NCBI RefSeq assembly: GCF_008364685.1
Contig: NZ_VTTL01000005.1
Coordinates: forward strand, 310,001 to 374,000
Direction: 5' to 3'
Length of the DNA stretch: 64,000 nt
DNA from: Xanthobacter oligotrophicus
GTDB taxonomy: Bacteria > Pseudomonadota > Alphaproteobacteria > Rhizobiales > Xanthobacteraceae
Shown: piece after piece, positions 17,692 through 25,681 of the stretch
How positions within the stretch are numbered: the stretch's first letter is position 1
Layout: each line of letters opens with the position of its first letter
The notes under the pieces: generated by a model
What the model saw: the letters and a program-made list of their open reading frames with translations, nothing else
Databases searched by the model: none
Told to the model about the DNA's origin: nothing
Translations under genes and position numbers: made by a program

Positions 17692-18714
17692 ATGATCAGC
17701 CGCCGCGCCGTTCTTGCTCTCGCGCTTGCCGGCGCCGCCACGGCGCCGCTCGGCACTCTGCCGGCTTTTGCACAGCAGGGGCCGAACACGCTGCTCAACG
17801 TGTCCTACGACATCTCCCGCGAGCTGTTCACGGCGGTGAACAACGAGTTCATCCCGTTCTGGAAGGGCAAGACCGGGCAGGAGCTGACCGTGAACCAGAG
17901 CCATGCCGGCTCCTCGCGCCAGGCTCGCGCCATCCTCGAGGGGCTGGAGGCGGACGTGGTCACCTTCAACCAGGTGATCGACGTGGATACGCTGGCCAAG
18001 GCCGGCTTCGTGGCCAAGGACTGGCAGGCCAAGTTCCCGAACAATGCCTCGCCCTATTATTCCTTCCCCGCCTTCCTGGTGCGCGCCGGCAACCCCAAGG
18101 GCATCAAGGACTGGTCGGACCTGGTGCGCGACGACGTGAAGGTCATCTTCCCCAACCCGAAGACCTCGGGCAATGCGCGCTACACCTATCTGGCCGCCTA
18201 CGCCTTCGCGCTGGAGCAGTTCAAGGGCGATGCCGCCAAGGCCGATGCCTTCGTGAAGAAGCTGCTGGCCAACGTGCCGGTGTTCGACACCGGCGGCCGC
18301 GCCGCCACCACCACCTTCGTGGAGCGCGACACCGGCGACGTGCTGGTGACCTTCGAGGCCGAGACCCGCACCATCGAGGGCCTTTACCCCGACCGCAAGC
18401 TGGAGACGGTGGTGCCCTCCGTGAGCCTGCTCGCCGAGTTCCCGGTGGCGGTGGTGGACAAGGTGGTGGACAAGCGCGGTTCCCGCGCGGCTGCTACCGC
18501 CTATCTCGAATTCCTCTATTCGCCGGCCGGCCAGACGGTGGCCGCCAAGGGCTTCAACCGGGTAGTGGACCCCAAGGTTGCCGATGAGTTCAAGGCCCAG
18601 TTCCCGCCGATCCGCCTCGTGAAGGTGGAGGACGTGTTCGGCGGCTGGCAGAAGCTCCAGGCCGAGCATTTCGCCTCCGGTGCCAAGCTGGATTCGCTCT
18701 TCACCGCCAAGTGA
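17692..18714 (+). CDS. sbp: Periplasmic sulfate-binding protein
   Basis: Substrate-binding subunit of a sulfate/thiosulfate ABC transporter, 340 aa. The N-terminus MISRRAVLALALAGAAT has twin arginines followed by a hydrophobic core ending in AFAQQ, so export is certain and Tat export is possible. Family signatures are LNVSYDISRELF, HAGSSRQARAI, DVVTFNQVIDVDTLA and FPNPKTSGNARYTYLAAY. ATG 17692 follows GGGAGAAG. The permease and ATPase genes (cysT, cysW, cysA) that normally follow are absent; the next gene is 437 bp away and unrelated. It may serve a distant transporter. Two inverted repeats in the promoter suggest specific control. Confidence 0.93.
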   Translation: MISRRAVLALALAGAATAPLGTLPAFAQQGPNTLLNVSYDISRELFTAVNNEFIPFWKGKTGQELTVNQSHAGSSRQARAILEGLEADVVTFNQVIDVDTLAKAGFVAKDWQAKFPNNASPYYSFPAFLVRAGNPKGIKDWSDLVRDDVKVIFPNPKTSGNARYTYLAAYAFALEQFKGDAAKADAFVKKLLANVPVFDTGGRAATTTFVERDTGDVLVTFEAETRTIEGLYPDRKLETVVPSVSLLAEFPVAVVDKVVDKRGSRAAATAYLEFLYSPAGQTVAAKGFNRVVDPKVADEFKAQFPPIRLVKVEDVFGGWQKLQAEHFASGAKLDSLFTAK

Positions 18715-19151
18715 GCGGAGGAGAGTGAGCGAAGCCGGGCGGAGGCCCTGTCGCGAGGTGCGGGGGGCTGGCCCGGTGAGCCTTCCGCACGAAGGGGGCT
18801 GCGCCTTAACACGATAGAGCACCGTCGCCGTCCGGCTTGACCGGAAGGCCCATGGCCCGGCCGGGATAACACGACGGGGGCAACGCGGCGAGATGGACCC
18901 TCCGGTCAAGCCGGAGGGTGACGAGTGGGGAGGTGCTGGCCCCACCCCTCTGCCGCTTGCGGGGAGGGGCGGGTGGGGACCTCCCATGTCGCATTCCCGC
19001 CCTTGTCGGCTTTGGCCGGCGCGCCTACCCGCCCGAGGGTCGGGCCGTACCGCACCAATATATTGGCGATAAACGGACTTTTGAGCCGTCCACGGCTCCG
19101 GCACGCATTTTGAATGGCTCCAGACCAGCCCCCACCGAGCCGTGAGCCGTC
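18715..19151. other. 437-bp gap between sbp and the ferredoxin gene
   Basis: No gene is supported. It contains a palindrome-ended mosaic element (18831-18919), a GC-rich hairpin-like stretch around 18945-18970, and a perfect 12-bp AT-rich palindrome CCAATATATTGG at 19055-19066 that may belong to the ferredoxin promoter. Confidence 0.6.
18831..18919. repeat. Palindrome-ended intergenic mosaic element
   Basis: TCCGG-CTTGA-CCGGA at 18831-18845 recurs in exact reverse complement at 18901-18915, so the element has inverted ends that are themselves palindromes. The right palindrome extends to ACCCTCCGG-TCAAG-CCGGAGGGT (18897-18919). It has the same architecture as the elements at 53127-53297 and 58054-58163. 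Confidence 0.75.
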
Positions 19152-19505
19152 ATGTCCGAAGCTGCCGAAAGCGAAGTCCTCGATATCCCGCAGGTTTATA
19201 CGCACCACGTGTTCTGCTGCTTCACCCAGCGGCCGCCGCAGCATCCGCGCGGCTCGTGCGGGGCCAATGGTGCGGCGCCGCTGTGGGACCGTCTCGCCAA
19301 GAAGCTTGAGGCGTCGGGCCGTCGCGATATCGCCATGACCTCCTCGGGCTGCCTCAGCTTCTGCCAGGCCGGCCCCATCATGGTCGTCTATCCGCAGGGC
19401 ATCTGGTACACGCCCAAATCCCCGGAAGACATCGACGAGATCGTCACCTCCCACCTCCTCGGCGGCAAGCCGGTGGAACGGCTGATCATCGTTCCGCGCA
19501 TCTGA
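19152..19505 (+). CDS. Thioredoxin-like [2Fe-2S] ferredoxin
   Basis: A 117-residue soluble electron carrier of the thioredoxin-fold ferredoxin family (related to the NuoE C-terminal domain and Shethna protein). The cluster ligands fit the pattern C22 or C23, C36 (PRGSCGANG), C67 and C71 (SSGCLSFCQAGP). The following VVYPQGIWYTPKSPEDIDEIV is the usual C-terminal half. The partner enzyme is unknown and no oxidoreductase is adjacent. The gene ends in a very long perfect hairpin. Confidence 0.92.
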   Translation: MSEAAESEVLDIPQVYTHHVFCCFTQRPPQHPRGSCGANGAAPLWDRLAKKLEASGRRDIAMTSSGCLSFCQAGPIMVVYPQGIWYTPKSPEDIDEIVTSHLLGGKPVERLIIVPRI

Positions 19506-19544
19506 GACCGATGGCCCGTGAGCTTTGCTCACGGGCCATCGGTC
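19506..19544. terminator. 17-bp perfect hairpin after the ferredoxin gene
   Basis: GACCGATGGCCCGTGAG (19506-19522) and its complement (19528-19544) with a 5-base loop begin one base after the stop codon. No T run follows on either strand. A copy of the AGCCCGCGCGG repeat follows immediately. Probably a transcript 3' end or stabiliser. Confidence 0.6.
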
Positions 19545-19638
19545 AAGCCCGCGCGGTACCTCTGAGCGTGCCCACTTGGCATTGCTCGAAGACCGTCGCC
19601 GATGGTCTGAAATCCGCCGGCGCCACCCGGCGGGGCCG

Positions 19639-20769
19639 TCAGGCGTGCTCGGCGAGGCGGAAGGTGAGGCGCACGCAGGTGCCCGTCTCCCGCGCATCCA
19701 GGGTGGGCTCGCAGCCCAGCTTGGTGGACATGGCCCGCACGATGCGGGTGCCGAGCCCTGAGGACGCAATCGCGCCGGTCTCCGCGGCTTTCGGGGCCGC
19801 CATGCCCGCCCCGTCATCCTCCACCGTGAAATCGATGCGTTCGCCCTGACGCTTCAGCGCCACCCGTACCGCGCCCTCGCCGCCGGGATAGGCGTATTTC
19901 ATGGCATTGATCACCAGCTCGGTGGCGATGATGCCCACCGCCACGGCGCGGTCGGGATCGATATGGATCGGGTCCGCATCCAGCGTGATGGTGATGCCGC
20001 CGAGGTCCCGGTGGGCCGACACCTGCAGGTCGTCCAGCAGCGAGCCGATATATTGGTCGAGGGCGACGGTGGCGATCTGGTCGGACGTATAGAGCCGGCG
20101 ATGCACCTGTGCCACGGCCGAGACGCGGTTGCGGGCGGAGTTCAGCGCCTCCTTCACCCTTCCGTCTTCGGTGGCGCTGGCCTGCACGTTCAGCAACGAC
20201 ACGATGATCTGCAGCGAGTTGCCCACCCGGTGGTTCATCTCGCGCAGCAGCAGCGCGCGCTCGGCGGCCAGCGCCTCGAAGCGGTCGCGGGCGGCGCGGA
20301 TCTCCGCTTCCGCCGCCTCGTGGGCGCGGCGCATGCGCACCTGCTCCACCGCCGCCACGAAGGCGGCGCGCAACAGCTCGATGAAATCGGCCTGGACCTC
20401 CTTCACCACATAGTCGGCTGCCCCGGCCTTCAGCGCCGCCACCGCGAGGCGGCCGTCCTGGGCGCCGGTGACGTAGACCACGGGCGGGGGGCGATCGAGG
20501 GCGCGGATGGCGCGCAGGGTGGTGATGCCGTCCTGGCCTGGCATGTAATGGTCGAGGGCCACCACGTCGAAGCGCTCCGCCGCCACCAGGGCCAGCCCGT
20601 CTTCCCCCGAGCCAGCCAGCACCACCTCGAACCCGAGCCGCCCGAGCTGGCGCTGCACCAGGCGTCCGAGCGCCGGGTCATCGTCCACATACAGGACGCG
20701 CAGCGGCGCCGGCGGCGCGGATGTGCCGTCCTGGAGCGGGGTGGAGGGTTCGGGCGCGGAGCCGTCCAT
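19639..20769 (-). CDS. Receiver-HWE/HisKA_2 hybrid histidine kinase
   Basis: Cytoplasmic 376-residue signalling protein. The N-terminal receiver domain (residues 22-140) has acidic residues VDDDP and phospho-acceptor D73 in VVALDHYMP. A short coiled coil leads to a HisKA_2-type dimerisation domain with H180 in LLREMNHRVGNSLQII, then an HATPase domain ending near LGTRIVRAMSTKLG. This kinase type often phosphorylates stand-alone receivers. It is the last gene of a three-gene operon; its ATG overlaps the stop of the Rcp1-like regulator (TGATG). It may receive phosphate from, or pass phosphate to, its neighbours. Confidence 0.9.
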   Translation of the reverse strand: MDGSAPEPSTPLQDGTSAPPAPLRVLYVDDDPALGRLVQRQLGRLGFEVVLAGSGEDGLALVAAERFDVVALDHYMPGQDGITTLRAIRALDRPPPVVYVTGAQDGRLAVAALKAGAADYVVKEVQADFIELLRAAFVAAVEQVRMRRAHEAAEAEIRAARDRFEALAAERALLLREMNHRVGNSLQIIVSLLNVQASATEDGRVKEALNSARNRVSAVAQVHRRLYTSDQIATVALDQYIGSLLDDLQVSAHRDLGGITITLDADPIHIDPDRAVAVGIIATELVINAMKYAYPGGEGAVRVALKRQGERIDFTVEDDGAGMAAPKAAETGAIASSGLGTRIVRAMSTKLGCEPTLDARETGTCVRLTFRLAEHA

Positions 20770-21206
20770 CAGTCGGTCTCCGGAACCTGGATGACGGAGA
20801 AGAACAGCCCGAGCTGGCGGATGGCGTTGGCGAAATTCTCGTAATTGACCGGCTTGGTCACATAGACGTTGGCGCCGAGATCATAGCAGCGCTGGATTTC
20901 CACCTTGTCGTCGGTGGTGGTCAGCACCACCACGGGCGAGCGCTTGAGATGCTCGTTCTGCTTGATGCGGGCGAGAATCTCCACGCCGGTCATGTCCGGC
21001 AGGTTCAGGTCGAGCAGCACCAGCAGCGCCCGGCCGATATGGTCGCGCCCGGTGCCGTCCGCGCCGAACAGGAACTGCACCGCGCTGGTGCCGTCGGTGA
21101 AGGGGAGGATGTCGTTGCGCACCCCGGCGCGGCGGATGTTCTTCTCGATGAGGCGCGCATGGCCCTCGTCGTCCTCGACCATCACGATGGTGACGTGTTC
21201 AGTCAT
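20769..21206 (-). CDS. Single-domain response regulator, Rcp1-like
   Basis: A 145-residue receiver domain with no output domain. The acidic pocket is VEDDE (residues 10-14) and the phospho-acceptor is D66 in LLDLNLPDMTG. T96 in VVLTTTDD and K118 in YVTKPVN complete the active site. The insertion between beta-strand 2 and alpha-helix 3 (FGADGTGRDH) is typical of the Rcp1 group paired with phytochromes and CHASE-type kinases. The gene overlaps the upstream kinase by 8 bp and the downstream kinase by 1 bp, so the three proteins probably form one phosphorelay. Confidence 0.93.
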   Translation of the reverse strand: MTEHVTIVMVEDDEGHARLIEKNIRRAGVRNDILPFTDGTSAVQFLFGADGTGRDHIGRALLVLLDLNLPDMTGVEILARIKQNEHLKRSPVVVLTTTDDKVEIQRCYDLGANVYVTKPVNYENFANAIRQLGLFFSVIQVPETD

Positions 21207-22710
21207 TGTTCTTTTTTCCGTTGTCCGTCGGCAGGCGGCGCGGCAGCGTGACCTTGAAGGTGGAGCCCTCGCCCAGCGTGGAATCCAGTGAAATCAGCCC
21301 GCCCATGCGGCGCACCAATGCCCGCACATGGGCAAGGCCGATGCCTTCTCCCGGCCGGTCCTGGCGGCCGGAGCGGCGGAACAGCTCGAACACCCGGCCG
21401 CGATCCTTGGGATCGATGCCGCGGCCGTTGTCCTTGACCGTGAAGGTGACGAAGCCGGGCGTGTCCACGGCGCTCACCTCGATCAGCCCGGGTACGCCGT
21501 CGCGCCGGTATTTCAGGGCGTTGTCGAGGAGGTTGGTGAAGATCTGCTCCAGCGCCAGGCGGTCGGAGTGGATGACGGGGAGCCGCCCCGCCCGGATCTG
21601 CGCCCCCGCCTCCTGAGTCTGGTGCGCCATGGAGCCGGCGATGTTGGCGATCAGCTCGCCCACGTCCACGTCCACGGGCATGAATTCCTTCCGTCCCTCC
21701 CGCGACAGGGCGAGGATGGCGTGGATCAGGCGGTCCATGCGGGTGATGGAGGTCTTGATGAAGCCGAGGGCCTCCTCGAAATCGGCGGCAAGCTCCCCGT
21801 CCGCCTCCGGTCCCTCGCCGGCCCTCTGGCGCAACTGGGCGAGGCGCTCGAACAGGTCGGTGCGCATGGCCTCGATCTCGCTGGTGAAGCCCATGATGTT
21901 CACCAGCGGCGAGCGCAGATCGTGGCTGACGATGTAGGCGAAGCTCTGGATCTCGTCGTTGGCTTCCTTGAGGTCGGCGGTGCGCGCGGCCACCCGCTGC
22001 TCCAGGCCGGCATTGACGGCCTCCAGGTCCTGCTGCGCCGTCTCCAGCGCCGAGATGGTCCGCCGGTTGAGGTAGAGCGCAACGCCGCCGAGGGCGAGCA
22101 CCACGGCGAAGCCGCCGGCGCTCACGGCGGTGAGCCAGCTGGCGCTGTGCCGCGAAGCCGTGTCCCGGCTGCCAAGCAATTGCGTCTCGGCCGCCTTCAT
22201 CTCCACAAGCATCGTGCCGAGGCGGGTCATGGCGCCCTCGGTGCGGTCGGACTTCAGATCCGCCTGCGCGCCCTCCACGTCGCCGCTCCGGCGCAAGGCG
22301 ATGCCGCGCTCGAAGGATTCGAACCGGCTTTGAAGCAGCGGCCGCGCCTCGGCGACGCGGGCCTGCTGAACCGGGTTGTCCAACGTCAGGGCGCCGATCT
22401 CGTCGAGGGTCGGCAGCGCGCGGGCCTTGGAGTCCTCGTAGAAGCGCAGGAACCCCTCGCCGCCGGTGATGAGAAAGCCGCGCTCGGCGCTTTCCGCCCG
22501 CCGGATCATGATCTGCAATTGCGAGATCGCGTTCATCACGCGCAGGGTATGGTTCACCCTGTGGGCGTCGTCCTGCGCCCGGTACACCAGCGTGATCGAC
22601 ATGGCGCTGATGGACGCGAGAACCGCAAATCCAAGGATGAGCAGCAGCGTCGGGCCAGGAAGGCGCAGCCCGGCGACCGGAGTGCGGGTGGCGTGCATCA
22701 CCAGCGCCAT
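21199..22710 (-). CDS. Membrane sensor histidine kinase with CHASE3-type domain
   Basis: A 503-residue kinase. Transmembrane helix 1 (about 20-44) and helix 2 (about 194-214) flank a mostly helical periplasmic domain with the CHASE3-like segment RRAESAERGFLITGG. A coiled coil (220-250) leads to HisKA with H263 in AYIVSHDLRSPL, followed by an HATPase domain with N, G1 (DNGRGIDP) and G2 (GEGIGLAHVRALV) boxes. The ligand is unknown. It is the first gene of the operon with the Rcp1-like regulator and the receiver-HWE kinase. It is divergent from the glutamine-synthetase-like gene across 250 bp in which I found no other gene. Confidence 0.92.
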   Translation of the reverse strand: MALVMHATRTPVAGLRLPGPTLLLILGFAVLASISAMSITLVYRAQDDAHRVNHTLRVMNAISQLQIMIRRAESAERGFLITGGEGFLRFYEDSKARALPTLDEIGALTLDNPVQQARVAEARPLLQSRFESFERGIALRRSGDVEGAQADLKSDRTEGAMTRLGTMLVEMKAAETQLLGSRDTASRHSASWLTAVSAGGFAVVLALGGVALYLNRRTISALETAQQDLEAVNAGLEQRVAARTADLKEANDEIQSFAYIVSHDLRSPLVNIMGFTSEIEAMRTDLFERLAQLRQRAGEGPEADGELAADFEEALGFIKTSITRMDRLIHAILALSREGRKEFMPVDVDVGELIANIAGSMAHQTQEAGAQIRAGRLPVIHSDRLALEQIFTNLLDNALKYRRDGVPGLIEVSAVDTPGFVTFTVKDNGRGIDPKDRGRVFELFRRSGRQDRPGEGIGLAHVRALVRRMGGLISLDSTLGEGSTFKVTLPRRLPTDNGKKNND

Positions 22711-22960
22711 GGTGCCTCCGCGAAGGAAGGTCCTGGGCCGCCTGGCGCATCCTTGAGCCGCGCCGATGACAGTGAACCGCGCTTTCGTCCCGCCCTGGTC
22801 ATGTGGTGGTCACGTTCCTTGTCCCGCGAGCGCCGATCTGGCGGCCCTGCCCGCCATGTGCCCAGTACCGCTCCAGGTGCATAATCATCGTCGCGCTTGA
22901 AGGTTCCCGAGCTTCGCGCTTGGATGAACAGGAAATCGACGTTTTTTTGAATGGAGTGTC

Positions 22961-24361
22961 ATGCAGGTCCAGGCTCCAGGCGGACGACCCGACCATGCCG
23001 CGGCCCCAGGGGGCGCGGATGAAGCGGCGGAATATGTGACGGCCTTCGGCGTGCCGGAGGTGGTGGAGGTGCTCCTGCCCGACACCTCGGCGGTGCTGCG
23101 CGGCAAGTGGATTCCAGGCCATGCCATGGGCAAGATCTGGAAGGACGGGGTCGCCATCCCGCTCTCCATCTTCGGCCTTGATGTCTGGGGCTGCGAGGTG
23201 GAGGCCTCCGAGATCCATATGGAGACCGGCGACAAGGACGGCCTGTGCTGGCCGGTGCCGGGCACGCTGAAGCCGGTGCCCTGGGCGTCGCGCCACACCG
23301 CGCAGGTGCTCATCACCATGCACGAGCCCGACGGCTCGGCCCGCGGCAGGCCGTGGAAGCTCGATCCGCGCCAGCAACTTGCCGCCGTGGTGGAGCGCTT
23401 CGCCGCGCGGGGGCTCTCGCCCTGCGTCGCCTTCGAGCTGGAATTCTACCTGCTGAAGCCGTCCGACGTGCCGGGCGGGCCGCCCGAGCCGGTGTTCCAG
23501 GCCACGGGGCAGGCGCGGCAGAACATGTATGCCATGTCCGACCTCGACGCCTTCGCCGAGGTCTTGCACGACATGCGCGCCGCCTGCGTCACGCAGGGCC
23601 TGCCGGCCGACACCGTGATCTCGGAGGCTGCTCCCGGCCAGTTCGAGGTCAATCTCTATCACAAGGTGGATGCGCTGGGTGCCGCCGATGATGCGGTGCT
23701 GCTGCGCCGGCTGATCGACGGCGTGGCGCGCCGCCACGGGCTGAAGGCCACCTTCATGGCCAAGCCGCTGGCGGATTTCGCCGGCAACGGCATGCATGTC
23801 CATGCAAGCCTGATGGAGCATGGCGGCGGCAACCTGTTCGCCCGGGAGGACGGGGTGGGGGACACCGCCCTGCGCCATGCCGCGGGCGGGCTGCTCGCCA
23901 GCATGGCCGATGCGACGCTGATCTTCGTGCCCAGCTTCAACGGCTATCGCCGCCTGGTGCCGGGCAGCTATGCGCCGACCTCGGCGAGCTGGGGCTTCGA
24001 CAACCGGCTGGTGGCGGTGCGGGTGCCCAACGGGCCGCGCCACGCCCGCCGGCTGGAGCACCGCATCGCCGGGGCGGAGGCCCATCCCCACCTCGTGCTC
24101 GCGGCCATCCTCGCCGGCATGCTGGACGGGCTGGAGCGGGGCATCGAGCCGCCTCCGCCGCTCGAAGGCAACGCCTACGAGCAGATTGGCGAGCCCCTGT
24201 CCCCAGACATGGAGGTGGCGGTGGACCGCTTTGCCGCCTCCGATTTCATCGCCCGCACCTTCGGCGTGGACTACCGGCGCATCTATGCGGCCATGAAACG
24301 GGAGGAATTGGCGGCCTTCCGCAGGGTCATTCTTCCTTTGGAGTACGAAACGTATCTGTGA
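22961..24361 (+). CDS. Glutamine synthetase family protein, probable gamma-glutamylpolyamine synthetase
   Basis: A 466-residue ATP-dependent ligase. Metal and glutamate-site motifs are present: FELEFYLL, GQFEVNLYH, the histidine-containing NGMHVHASL, RLVPGSYAP and the late EHRIAGAEAHPHL. The sequence departs from the housekeeping GlnA and resembles the PuuA/GlnA3 group, which joins glutamate to putrescine or other amines. The next gene, potF, encodes a polyamine-binding protein, and this supports a role in polyamine use. ATG 22961 has GGAG just upstream. The N-terminal 25 residues are Gly/Ala/Pro-rich and probably disordered. Confidence 0.85.
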   Translation: MQVQAPGGRPDHAAAPGGADEAAEYVTAFGVPEVVEVLLPDTSAVLRGKWIPGHAMGKIWKDGVAIPLSIFGLDVWGCEVEASEIHMETGDKDGLCWPVPGTLKPVPWASRHTAQVLITMHEPDGSARGRPWKLDPRQQLAAVVERFAARGLSPCVAFELEFYLLKPSDVPGGPPEPVFQATGQARQNMYAMSDLDAFAEVLHDMRAACVTQGLPADTVISEAAPGQFEVNLYHKVDALGAADDAVLLRRLIDGVARRHGLKATFMAKPLADFAGNGMHVHASLMEHGGGNLFAREDGVGDTALRHAAGGLLASMADATLIFVPSFNGYRRLVPGSYAPTSASWGFDNRLVAVRVPNGPRHARRLEHRIAGAEAHPHLVLAAILAGMLDGLERGIEPPPPLEGNAYEQIGEPLSPDMEVAVDRFAASDFIARTFGVDYRRIYAAMKREELAAFRRVILPLEYETYL

Positions 24362-24474
24362 AGCGCGGCGTTTCCTGTTGAGGGGGCTCGCCCGACGACA
24401 TAGCCTTGGGTCCAGGGGGGCACCTTTAGGGCAACCTTGCAAAACATGACCCCCTTTCCAGAGGAGAACGGCGG

Positions 24475-25581
24475 ATGCGTCGTCATTTCGTAGCGGCAAT
24501 CATGTGTGCCACGCTGGGCTGGGCCGGCGCGGCCTCGGCCCAGGACAAGGTCCTCAACGTCTTCAACTGGTCCGACTATATCGATCCGACGGTGCTGGAG
24601 GATTTCACCAAGGAAACCGGCATCAAGGTCCGCTATGACGTCTTCGACAGCAACGAGGTGCTGGAGACGAAGCTGCTCGCGGGCAAGACCGGCTACGACG
24701 TGGTGGTGCCGTCCGGCTCGTTCCTGCAGCGCCAGATCAAGGCCGGCATCTTCCTGACCCTCGACAAGTCGAAGATCCCGAACCTGCAATACGCCTGGCC
24801 CGAGGTGACCAAGCGCCTCGCCGTCTACGACCCGGACAACGCTCACGCCGTCAACTACATGTGGGGCACCACGGGCATCGGCTACAACGTGGACAAGGTG
24901 AAGGAACGGCTCGGCGATATTCCCATGAATACGTGGGACATCGTGTTCAAGCCGGAAATCCTCTCCAAGCTCAAGGATTGCGGCGTCTATTTCCTGGACG
25001 GCCCGGAGGAGGTGATCCCCTCCGCCATGAAGTATCTGGGGATTGATCCAAACTCCAAGAACCCGGACGACATCGCCAAGGCCGGCGAACTGCTCATGTC
25101 GGTCCGCCCCTATATCAAGAAGTTCGATTCCTCGGGCTACATCAACGCCCTGGCGCGCGGCGACATCTGCCTGGCGGTGGGCTGGTCGGGTGACGTGTTC
25201 CAGGCCAAGACCCGCGCCGCCGAGGCCGCGAAGAAGACCAAGAAGCCGCCGGTGAACGTGGCATATGTGATCCCGAAGCAGGGCGCGCTCATGTGGTTCG
25301 ACAATTTCGCCATCCCCAAGGATGCAAAGAATATCGACAATGCCCTTGTCTTCATCAACTACATGATGCGGCCTGAAGTGGCGGCGAAGAATTCCAATTT
25401 CATTTCCTATGCCAACGGCAACCTGGAATCGCAGAAGTTCATCGACAAAGATATCCTGAACAACCCGTCCATCTACCCGGACAAGGAAACGTTCGACCGG
25501 CTGTTCATCGTGACCACCAACGAGCCGGCGGTGCAGCGGGTCATCACCAAGACCTGGAACAGCTTCAAGCGCGGCAAGTGA
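24475..25581 (+). CDS. potF: Polyamine ABC transporter substrate-binding protein
   Basis: Periplasmic binding protein of 368 aa with a signal peptide ending ASAQD (residues 1-22). Family motifs are VLNVFNWSDYIDPTVLEDF, GYDVVVPSGSFLQRQ, and the ligand-binding aspartate/tryptophan region GDICLAVGWSGDVFQA. It resembles PotF (putrescine) more than PotD by length and motif. Start ATG 24475 follows GAGGAGAACGG. It lies 113 bp after the glutamine-synthetase-like gene in the same direction. No permease or ATPase genes (potG, potH, potI) follow: a terminator does. Confidence 0.93.
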   Translation: MRRHFVAAIMCATLGWAGAASAQDKVLNVFNWSDYIDPTVLEDFTKETGIKVRYDVFDSNEVLETKLLAGKTGYDVVVPSGSFLQRQIKAGIFLTLDKSKIPNLQYAWPEVTKRLAVYDPDNAHAVNYMWGTTGIGYNVDKVKERLGDIPMNTWDIVFKPEILSKLKDCGVYFLDGPEEVIPSAMKYLGIDPNSKNPDDIAKAGELLMSVRPYIKKFDSSGYINALARGDICLAVGWSGDVFQAKTRAAEAAKKTKKPPVNVAYVIPKQGALMWFDNFAIPKDAKNIDNALVFINYMMRPEVAAKNSNFISYANGNLESQKFIDKDILNNPSIYPDKETFDRLFIVTTNEPAVQRVITKTWNSFKRGK

Positions 25582-25621
25582 GGCCCGGGGCTGACGTGAC
25601 CGACTGAGCCGGACCGTCACC

Positions 25622-25665
25622 ACAAACAAAAAGACCGCCGGAAGCTGCTGCTTCCGGCGGTCTTT
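25622..25665. terminator. Bidirectional terminator between potF and the aminotransferase
   Basis: A perfect 16-bp stem (AAAGACCGCCGGAAGC, 25630-25645, with 25650-25665) and a 4-base loop lie between convergent genes. An A-rich flank on the left gives a T run on the minus strand, and TTT ends the stem on the plus strand. Confidence 0.85.
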
Positions 25666-25681
25666 GCGTGAGTGGGCTGTC

